DNA from: Methylotetracoccus sp.
GTDB lineage: Bacteria; Pseudomonadota; Gammaproteobacteria; Methylococcales; Methylococcaceae
Direction of reading: 5' to 3'
Assembly: GCA_025458755.1 (NCBI GenBank)
Contig: JALORT010000190.1
Span: forward strand, 1-5,244
Length of the DNA: 5,244 nucleotides
The position numbers were made by a program, and so were the translations under genes. Below, in pieces: positions 1 through 5,244 of this stretch; position 1 is the first letter of the stretch; each line of letters begins with the position of its first letter. The notes below the pieces were generated by a model that was not told the DNA's origin, searched no databases, and was given only the letters and a program-made list of their open reading frames with translations.

Positions 1-140
1 CGCATGAACCGCAGGAATTGCCGGGCGAGTTTGCAGCGTTTGGCATCAGCGGCGGCTTGGGCCAGGGTTTCGCGAAGCTGTTCATGAGCCATCCGCCGCT
101 GGAAGAACGCATCGCGGCGCTGCAGCGTGGTGACCGTTAG
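1..140 (+). CDS. htpX: Protease HtpX, C-terminal end (partial, 5' end outside window)
   Basis: Reading from base 3 gives 45 residues ending at a TAG stop at 138-140. The segment [19 protein letters not shown] (residues 22-40) is the typical C-terminal signature of HtpX-type M48 metalloproteases, which end in a 'LF.(S/T)HPPLEERI..L' block. HtpX is an inner-membrane zinc protease that helps degrade misfolded membrane proteins and overlaps in function with FtsH. The zinc-binding HExxH motif and the transmembrane helices would lie upstream of the window, so catalytic competence cannot be judged. The preceding 'AFGISGG' segment also fits the gammaproteobacterial form. Other M48 proteases share a similar tail, so the subfamily call is strong but not certain. 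Confidence 0.82.
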   Translation, partial: HEPQELPGEFAAFGISGGLGQGFAKLFMSHPPLEERIAALQRGDR

Positions 141-225
141 GTCATGAGCCAGCCATACCGGGATATGAGCCCTTGTTTCATTGCACTGGGTGGTGGCCCT
201 GCGTAACCAACCCGTAGCTTTGACC

Positions 226-1218
226 ATGGGTGAATCCCTTTCTGCCGTCAGCGTCATGCCCACGTTGATCCGTCTCGATGATCTGGCCTTGCTGCTGGTC
301 GAGGGGCCGGACGCCTTGACCTTTCTGCAAGGTCAGGTGACGTGTGATGTCAAGAACCTGTCGGAGGGAGCGGTGACGCTGGGTGCACTGTGCAATCCGA
401 AAGGCCGCGCCATCGCGGTATTCCGGTTGTTCCGCCACCACGGCCGGTGCGATCTGCTGCTGCGCTCCGACATGATCGAAGCGGTTGGAGATTTGCTGCG
501 GCGGTATGTGCTGCGGGCGAAAGTGACGATAAGCGATGCGCATCGGCAATGCTCGGTATTCGGGCTTCTCGGCGAACTCGATGGCAATTCGGCGGTGGCG
601 CTGGGTCTATCCAGCGCCCCACCCGAGGTCGGACATGGCGCGGCGGCGGTCAATGGCGCGTGGGTCCTCGCCGTTGACCGCGACCGGAAGTACCTAATTT
701 TGGCGCCGAACGAGACCGCCACCGCGATTCAAAAAACATTGGTCGAAGGCAAGCTTGCGGTGCCCGGGTCTCCGACCGAATGGGAACGGGCCGATATTCG
801 CGATGGCGTGCCCAGCCTGTCGCCCGCAACGTCCGAGGAGTTCATCCCGCAGATGCTGAACCTCGACCTGTTGGGCGGAATCGGCTTCAACAAGGGTTGC
901 TATACCGGGCAGGAAGTGGTCGCACGCACCCACTACCTAGGCGCGGTGAAACGCCGGATGCAGCGGTTCCGGGTAAATTGCAGTCGCATTCCCGAGCCCG
1001 GCGCGCGCATCGCCTGTGAACACGACGAGTCTCCCATCGGGCAGGTGGTCAGCGTGGTCGAAGTAGACGACTTCTGCTATGAACTGCTGGCGGTCGTGAC
1101 CAGTGACCGCCTGCAAACGCACTCCGTGCGGCTGTGGTCATCCTCAGGCCCGGAAGTGGAGAGACTCGTTCTACCCTACCTGGATGCCGCCTTGGCTCGG
1201 GATCAGTCCACAACATAA
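226..1218 (+). CDS. ygfZ: YgfZ family folate-binding protein (Fe-S cluster assembly/repair)
   Basis: From the ATG at 226 the product has 330 residues, close to E. coli YgfZ at about 326. The family signature KGCYTGQE is present at residues 223-230. Its cysteine (residue 225) corresponds to the functional Cys228 of E. coli. The N-terminal half carries the conserved 'LQGQVT.DV' (residues 34-42) and 'CNPKGR' (56-61) blocks. The fold is related to the glycine-cleavage T protein. Members bind tetrahydrofolate and support assembly or repair of some iron-sulfur proteins, such as the tRNA methylthiotransferase MiaB, in the cytoplasm. The start is uncertain: TTG at 181, ATG at 226 and ATG at 256 are all in frame and none has a clear Shine-Dalgarno. 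ATG 226 gives the best family length. The gene lies 85 bases after htpX and is probably a separate unit or read through from it. No disruption is seen. Confidence 0.93.
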   Translation: MGESLSAVSVMPTLIRLDDLALLLVEGPDALTFLQGQVTCDVKNLSEGAVTLGALCNPKGRAIAVFRLFRHHGRCDLLLRSDMIEAVGDLLRRYVLRAKVTISDAHRQCSVFGLLGELDGNSAVALGLSSAPPEVGHGAAAVNGAWVLAVDRDRKYLILAPNETATAIQKTLVEGKLAVPGSPTEWERADIRDGVPSLSPATSEEFIPQMLNLDLLGGIGFNKGCYTGQEVVARTHYLGAVKRRMQRFRVNCSRIPEPGARIACEHDESPIGQVVSVVEVDDFCYELLAVVTSDRLQTHSVRLWSSSGPEVERLVLPYLDAALARDQSTT

Positions 1219-1644
1219 CGCCTGCCGGCGGAGGTAGTGCTGGCGTGGCAGTCATAGCAACGCCTCCGACTTCGGGCGCGATCGGCGCCAAAAATTCTCC
1301 GGTACCGAAAAAGCACGTCACGGCCGCTGACTGAAAACGCCTCGTGCCGAGGGCCACCGTCTGTACTCTCCTTAAAATAATGCTCAGCTCATCCATTCGT
1401 ACCACGATTTAACCCTACGCCGCATCGTCGCGCCGTCTGAAGACCAGGATCATCGCAGCGATGCGGTGGGCAATCCTTGCACTGCCGCTCACCGCCGTGC
1501 AGTAAAGACGGCGCTGCCGGGCTTTGCCAAGGCGAGCCGGTCGCTCGGGCAGAAAAGATTTCGACTTTGTCCGGTTCAACCTCTCCATGGGTGTCGGGAA
1601 CGGTTAAAATACTCGCTCGCATCTCTTATCGCACGGGAACCGCC
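1219..1644. other. 426-bp intergenic region, no convincing gene
   Basis: No reading frame here on either strand resembles a known family or has a plausible start. The region is rich in short inverted repeats: CGGAGG/CCTCCG at 1229-1234 and 1263-1268, GGCGC/GCGCC at 1275-1279 and 1285-1289, CCTCG/CGAGG at 1340-1344 and 1348-1352, CCGCATCG/CGATGCGG at 1420-1427 and 1459-1466, CGCCGT/ACGGCG at 1493-1498 and 1508-1513, and a bulged CCGG...CCGG hairpin at 1517-1540. None is followed by a run of T. The octamer TTAAAATA occurs twice, at 1372-1379 and 1604-1611. In GC-rich DNA short stems are common by chance, so I do not call an RNA gene. It most likely holds the 3' end of the ygfZ transcript and the promoter of the next gene. 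Confidence 0.7.
1582..1610 (+). promoter_or_regulatory. Possible sigma70-like promoter for the CBS-domain gene
   Basis: TAAAAT at 1605-1610 differs from the TATAAT consensus at one position and stands out as AT-rich in GC-rich surroundings. With a 17-base spacer the -35 position would be TCTCCA at 1582-1587, which matches TTGACA at only three of six bases. Transcription would start near 1617, leaving a leader of roughly 28 bases before the ATG at 1645. The weak -35 makes this a tentative call; it may need an activator or may not be a promoter. Confidence 0.25.
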
Positions 1645-2100
1645 ATGTCCATAGGGCAATTTTGTAACCGAGAGACTGTTATCGTCCGCAATACGGATTC
1701 GATTGTCGCCGCCGCAAAACTGATGCGACAGAGCCATGTGGGCAGTGTCGTCGTCGTGGAGGATGTCGGCGGTTTCGTCAAACCCGTGGGCGTCGTGACC
1801 GACCGTGATCTGGTTCTCGAGGTGTTGGCCGCGGAACTGGATCCGGAAACGGTCACCATCGGCGATCTGGTCAGTTACGCACTGGTCACGGCCCACGAAG
1901 ATGACGGCATCTGGGAGACCATTCAGCGGATGCGGATAAAAGGCATTCGTCGCATGCCGGTCGTCGATGCGCAGGGGGCATTGGTCGGTATTATTGCGGT
2001 AGACGATCTGCTCGAGATCCTGGCGGCAGAGCTCGGCGAAGTCGCCAAAGTGATGGCTCGGGAGCAAATCCGAGAGGAGAAGACTCGGCCTCCGGTGTGA
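1645..2100 (+). CDS. Tandem CBS-domain protein (stand-alone regulatory module)
   Basis: The product has 151 residues and consists of little more than two CBS domains, roughly residues 5-62 and 70-131. The first contains 'HVGSVVVVED' and 'GVVTDRDLV' (residues 49-57); the second contains 'GIRRMPVVDAQGALVGIIAVDDLLE', seen as residues 100-123. A charged tail rich in Glu, Arg and Lys follows. A CBS pair folds as a Bateman module that usually binds adenosine nucleotides such as AMP, ATP or SAM. No catalytic, transport or DNA-binding domain is fused, so ligand and partner cannot be read from the sequence. I chose the ATG at 1645 because the family begins with a short strand just before the first domain and a weak GGGAA lies at 1635-1639; an upstream in-frame TTG at 1477 would add unrelated sequence. 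The stop directly abuts an in-frame ATG of the arsC reading frame, so cotranscription with arsC is likely. Confidence 0.92.
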   Translation: MSIGQFCNRETVIVRNTDSIVAAAKLMRQSHVGSVVVVEDVGGFVKPVGVVTDRDLVLEVLAAELDPETVTIGDLVSYALVTAHEDDGIWETIQRMRIKGIRRMPVVDAQGALVGIIAVDDLLEILAAELGEVAKVMAREQIREEKTRPPV

Positions 2101-2163
2101 ATGGTGACCGACTCCCGCTCACCCCTTGCGGCCGATGCCTTAAGCTTCCATACCCCGATAGCT

Positions 2164-2511
2164 GTGAACACAACGATCTACCATAATCCGCGCTGCAGCA
2201 AGTCCCGTTCGGCATTGGAATTACTTCGGAGCCGGGGTATCGAGCCCGTCGTTATCGAGTATCTGAAGCACCCACCCACTCTGGATGAGCTGAAAATGCT
2301 TCTGGAGGGTCTGGAGCTGCAACCACGGGAGTTGATGCGCCGGAGTGAGGCTGTCTACAAAGAGCTGGGTCTCGACGACCCCGAACTCGGTGAGGAGCAG
2401 TTGCTTCGAGCCATGGTGGATAATCCCATCCTGATCGAGCGCCCGATCGTCGTCGCCAACGGCAAGGTGGCGCTGGGGCGTCCGCCGGAGCGCGTGCTGT
2501 CGATTCTTTGA
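2164..2511 (+). CDS. arsC: Arsenate reductase, glutaredoxin-dependent ArsC type
   Basis: From the GTG at 2164 the product has 115 residues, the usual length of the ArsC/YfgD family. The N-terminus TIYHNPRCSKSR (residues 4-15) holds the catalytic cysteine at position 11. Arg59, Arg93 (in 'IERPIVV') and Arg106 (in 'GRPPE') fall one residue before Arg60, Arg94 and Arg107 of the plasmid R773 enzyme, as Cys11 does relative to Cys12, so the full arsenate-binding set appears present. The enzyme reduces arsenate to arsenite using glutathione and glutaredoxin. Chromosomal relatives of this subtype lack the arsR and arsB neighbours, as here, and some may not serve arsenic resistance in vivo. An alternative ATG at 2101, touching the upstream TGA, would add 21 residues unlike the family. 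Neither start has a clear Shine-Dalgarno. wrbA follows after a 42-base gap. Confidence 0.92.
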   Translation: MNTTIYHNPRCSKSRSALELLRSRGIEPVVIEYLKHPPTLDELKMLLEGLELQPRELMRRSEAVYKELGLDDPELGEEQLLRAMVDNPILIERPIVVANGKVALGRPPERVLSIL

Positions 2512-3153
<642 letters not shown>

Positions 3154-3171
3154 TTAGCAGCTCGCCTTTTC

Positions 3172-3175
3172 GGAG
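3172..3175 (+). promoter_or_regulatory. Shine-Dalgarno of hda
   Basis: GGAG lies eight bases before the ATG at 3184 and is the clearest ribosome-binding site in the window. It supports the hda start at 3184. Confidence 0.65.
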
Positions 3176-3183
3176 TACTTTGG

Positions 3184-3906
3184 ATGGGTCGCGAAAATCC
3201 TTCCCATCGAGCGGCGCAGCTTCCGCTGCCGCCTTTCTTCTCGCCCCGGGCCACGTTCGATCAATTCTGGCCCGGCGGGAACGAACAGTTAGTTCATAGT
3301 CTCCGCAGCGCGGCCGCAGGTTCGAGTGATCCCCTACTGTTTCTTTGGGGTCCGCCGGACTCGGGCAAGTCGCATCTTCTGCAGGCTGCCTGCCACTGCG
3401 CTCATCGGCAAGGCCGGACGGTTTCCTATCTGCCGATGCGGGAACTCAACCCCAAGGGTCCGGAAGTATTCGATGGGCTCGCGGAGCAGCACCTCGTCTG
3501 CATCGACGACCTTGAACTGATCCTCGGGACTCCCTCCCTCGAGCGTACCCTTTTTCTTTTGTACAACGCGCTGCGCGAGCGCGGTCACTGCCTGCTGGTC
3601 ACGGCGTCCATGCCACCCAACGATCTGCCGACACAACTTCCCGATCTCCGCAGCCGTTGGAGCTGGGGCGTGGTCTACCGGATCAACCCGTTGGACGAGG
3701 AGAATACCCTGGCGGCCCTCGAACTTTGCGCCCGCGAGCTGGGTCTGGATCTGCCGATCAGCGTGAAGCGTTTTTTGCTTGCACGTTGCCGGCGCGATCT
3801 GGGCTTCCTTCGCCGGCTGCTGGATGAACTGGACCGGGCAAGCCTTGCGGCACAGCGGAAGCTCACCATTCCGTTCGTCAAACAGATTCTCGAACAGCAG
3901 TCATGA
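3184..3906 (+). CDS. hda: DnaA regulatory inactivator Hda
   Basis: The 240-residue protein is a single AAA+ domain homologous to DnaA domain III. A sliding-clamp binding motif, QLPLP, is at residues 12-16, as expected for Hda. Walker A is GPPDSGKS (56-63), Walker B is LVCIDD (104-109), sensor I lies near TAS (140-142), and the arginine-finger region is LPDLRSRW (152-159). The C-terminal 'LDRASLAAQRKLTIPFVK' (216-233) is nearly the same as in E. coli Hda. Bound to the DNA-loaded beta clamp, Hda stimulates ATP hydrolysis by DnaA and so prevents re-initiation of replication. The P-loop is canonical here, while I recall the E. coli protein having a degenerate one. The start is supported by a GGAG at 3172-3175. 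The stop overlaps the next start as ATGA, which suggests translational coupling to the panE-like gene. Confidence 0.96.
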   Translation: MGRENPSHRAAQLPLPPFFSPRATFDQFWPGGNEQLVHSLRSAAAGSSDPLLFLWGPPDSGKSHLLQAACHCAHRQGRTVSYLPMRELNPKGPEVFDGLAEQHLVCIDDLELILGTPSLERTLFLLYNALRERGHCLLVTASMPPNDLPTQLPDLRSRWSWGVVYRINPLDEENTLAALELCARELGLDLPISVKRFLLARCRRDLGFLRRLLDELDRASLAAQRKLTIPFVKQILEQQS

Positions 3907-4838
3907 AGGCTCTCGTCATCGGCACCGGCGCAGTCGGGAGCTTCTACGGCGCTTTGTTGGCGAAACAGGGTGCCGACGTGTCCGTCGTGGCGCGGACCGA
4001 TTACGAGGTGGTCCGCTTCCGCGGCATCGAGGTCGAAAGCCCGTTGGGACACTTGCATTTCATGCCGCATCGGGTGGTTCGCGACGCAGCTGAGCTGCCC
4101 GACAAGCCCGACTATGTTCTGGTTTGCGTGAAGATCGTGGAGCAGGCCGACCGCGTCGCGTTGCTGCGAGGTGCCCTTGGCCCGGATACGTCGATCGTAC
4201 TCATCGCAAACGGGATCGATATCGAGCACGAGATTTTCCGGGCTTACCCCGATCACGAACTGATCAGCGGACTGGCATTCATCTGTGTCACGCGCACTGC
4301 GCCCGGCAAGATTTGGCACCAGGCCTACGGTCGGCTGGTGCTTGGCGATTATCCTTACGGGCTCTCGGAGCGGGTGCACCGCTTGCGTACCGCATTCCAG
4401 AAAAGCGGCATTCCTTGCATCTCGAGTGAGGACATCATCAGCGCACGATGGCAGAAGTGCGTCTGGAATGCCGCCTTCAACCCGACGTCGGTGCTGTCCG
4501 GAGGACTGGGGACGGCGGATATTCTGTCGACGCAGGAACCCCTGGTGCGCGCTTTGATGCGTGAAATCCAGTCGATTGGCACCGCGGCCGGGTACGCCAT
4601 GCCCGACGACATCGTCGATCGCAATGTCGAAAGCACGCGCAGGATGCCGCCCTACAAAACCAGCATGCTGCTCGATTTCGAAGCGGGACGTCCAATGGAG
4701 ACCGAGGCGATCTTGGGCAATGCGGTACGCGCCGCACGAAAGGCCGGGGTGTCAGCGCCCCACCTCGAAACGGTCTATGCGTTGCTGAAACTCAGGGAAC
4801 TACAGATCACGTCGGCTTCATCTCAAGCGCAGCGGTGA
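3903..4838 (+). CDS. panE: 2-dehydropantoate 2-reductase (ketopantoate reductase family)
   Basis: The product has 311 residues, normal for the family. A Rossmann nucleotide-binding motif GTGAVG (residues 7-12) opens the protein, and Arg31 sits where E. coli PanE contacts the NADPH 2'-phosphate. Asn103 lies in 'IANGID'. The probable catalytic lysine is Lys185 in 'WQKCVWNAAFNP', with Asn189 and Asn193 following. Ser254 and Glu266, twelve residues apart, match Ser244 and Glu256 of the E. coli enzyme. The family reduces 2-dehydropantoate to pantoate with NADPH in pantothenate and coenzyme A synthesis. Many genomes carry several paralogues, some acting on other 2-keto acids, and no other pan gene is seen nearby, so the exact substrate is less certain than the family. 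The ATG overlaps the hda stop by four bases. The 3' end faces a convergent gene 18 bases away. Confidence 0.88.
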   Translation: MKALVIGTGAVGSFYGALLAKQGADVSVVARTDYEVVRFRGIEVESPLGHLHFMPHRVVRDAAELPDKPDYVLVCVKIVEQADRVALLRGALGPDTSIVLIANGIDIEHEIFRAYPDHELISGLAFICVTRTAPGKIWHQAYGRLVLGDYPYGLSERVHRLRTAFQKSGIPCISSEDIISARWQKCVWNAAFNPTSVLSGGLGTADILSTQEPLVRALMREIQSIGTAAGYAMPDDIVDRNVESTRRMPPYKTSMLLDFEAGRPMETEAILGNAVRAARKAGVSAPHLETVYALLKLRELQITSASSQAQR

Positions 4839-4843
4839 CGTGC

Positions 4844-4864
4844 CGCCGTGACTGCGTCACGGCG
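4844..4864. terminator. Hairpin between convergent panE and hemerythrin-like genes (possible terminator)
   Basis: CGCCGTGAC (4844-4852), loop TGC, and GTCACGGCG (4856-4864) form a perfect 9-bp stem that starts six bases after the panE stop and includes the stop codon of the minus-strand gene (4857-4859). The place fits a shared bidirectional terminator. There is no T run on either side, so classical intrinsic termination is doubtful; the hairpin may instead protect mRNA 3' ends. Confidence 0.45.
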
Positions 4865-5244
4865 AGGAAGGTGGCGGACAGGGCGAAGGTTCGCAGATGA
4901 TCCGCGTGTACAGCGCACGATATTGTTGTTCGACTGAAGGGCCAAAGAGCGGATCGGCGCGGAAGGGCAAGGCGCGCGTCAGCTCTTCCCAGTCTTCCGC
5001 TGAAAAGGCTTGCTTCAACAAGGGAAGAATGTATCCCTCCTCCTCGTTTAAATGTTGCCGTTGCTCGGAAATATAAGTCACGACTTGGTCGACCAAGTCG
5101 GAACGTGGAACGATCTCCCCGTGCAAGATGCCGTCGATGACCAGTCGTAATTGATTCGTGCTCTCCCACAACGCACGATGTTGCCGACACAATTCATCAA
5201 TGGAGTCCCGCGCGACATCACTGCGCTCCAGGAAGAAACGGAAG
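4857..5244 (-). CDS. Hemerythrin HHE-domain protein (partial, N-terminus outside window)
   Basis: The frame is open from the stop at 4857-4859 to the window edge and gives 128 residues without a needed start, so the gene continues beyond base 5244. A TTG at 5190-5192 is internal, because the residues upstream (FRFFLERSDV, then 'DELCRQHRAL') also match the family. Likely iron ligands are His22 in 'CRQHRAL', and His64 and Glu68 in 'QHLNEEE', counted from the first visible residue. 'YILPLLKQAFSAEDWEEL' (71-88) and 'DPLFG' (97-101) are common in bacterial HHE proteins of about 180 residues. These are four-helix bundles that can hold a di-iron site and are linked to oxygen, nitric oxide or metal stress. 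The partner helix with the 'HHPKED'-like motif would lie outside the window. A proline-rich tail ends the protein. It converges on panE. Confidence 0.88.
   Translation of the reverse strand, partial: FRFFLERSDVARDSIDELCRQHRALWESTNQLRLVIDGILHGEIVPRSDLVDQVVTYISEQRQHLNEEEGYILPLLKQAFSAEDWEELTRALPFRADPLFGPSVEQQYRALYTRIICEPSPCPPPSSP
5081..5100. repeat. Perfect 20-bp palindrome inside the hemerythrin-like gene
   Basis: The sequence CGACTTGGTC followed directly by its reverse complement GACCAAGTCG has no spacer and no mismatch. Flanking bases (A before, G after) break the symmetry. It encodes the residues around 'DLVDQV' of the minus-strand protein. It could be a dimeric DNA-binding site, but no regulator is visible and a chance or codon-driven origin is possible. 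Confidence 0.6.

Noticed and set aside
82..151. 10-bp direct repeat TCATGAGCCA at 82-91 and 142-151
   Set aside because: One copy is in htpX coding sequence and encodes a conserved segment; two copies of a 10-mer 60 bases apart do not make a convincing element.
144..206. 20-codon open frame starting at ATG 144 between htpX and ygfZ
   Set aside because: Too short, no ribosome-binding site and no similarity to a known leader peptide.
1493..1552. Possible riboswitch or intrinsic terminator in the stems before the CBS gene
   Set aside because: No match to riboswitch cores I can recall, such as the cyclic di-GMP or glycine types, and no T run follows any stem.
1477..1644. TTG-initiated N-terminal extension of the CBS protein
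   Set aside because: The added residues look like translated non-coding DNA and precede a natural ATG start of the CBS fold.
3675..4379. 234-residue open frame on the minus strand across hda and panE
   Set aside because: It lies fully opposite two well-identified genes, has no family resemblance, and has an Arg/Ser-rich shadow composition.
4807..5190. 127-residue minus-strand frame overlapping the hemerythrin-like gene and the panE end
   Set aside because: The alternative frame at 4857-5244 shows HHE ligands and conserved family blocks and stays open to the window edge, so this one is its shadow.

Overview
This window looks like an ordinary housekeeping stretch of a GC-rich gammaproteobacterial chromosome. 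The lineage call rests on the YgfZ and Hda proteins, which match the gammaproteobacterial versions motif by motif, and on the arsC-wrbA-hda gene order, which I recall from pseudomonads and relatives. I cannot name the genus. I see no tRNA, rRNA, insertion sequence, CRISPR array or phage gene, and no clear change in base composition that would mark transferred DNA.

Layout. Positions 1-140 hold the last 45 codons of an HtpX-type membrane metalloprotease gene. After a short gap comes ygfZ (about 226-1218), a folate-binding iron-sulfur cluster repair protein. A 426-base gap (1219-1644) has no convincing gene. It holds several small inverted repeats and a weak promoter-like sequence close to the next gene. 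From 1645 to 4838 five genes lie on the plus strand with small or no gaps and probably form one or two operons: a stand-alone two-CBS-domain protein, a glutaredoxin-type arsenate reductase (arsC), a WrbA-type NAD(P)H:quinone oxidoreductase, the DnaA regulatory inactivator hda, and a ketopantoate reductase family protein (panE-like) that overlaps hda by four bases. At the right edge a hemerythrin HHE-domain gene runs on the minus strand, convergent with panE and cut by the window end.

How they fit together. ArsC and WrbA are both small redox or stress enzymes, Hda restrains replication initiation, PanE supplies pantoate for coenzyme A, and the hemerythrin-like protein may bind di-iron and oxygen or act in stress sensing. 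They do not form one recognisable pathway. The cluster reads as a conserved genomic neighbourhood, not a dedicated system.

I found no convincing new biological system. The items most worth a second look are structural: a perfect 20-bp palindrome inside the hemerythrin-like gene, a perfect hairpin that covers the only ribosome-binding-like sequence before wrbA, a perfect hairpin at the convergent panE/hemerythrin junction that includes a stop codon, and the hairpin-rich gap before the CBS gene.
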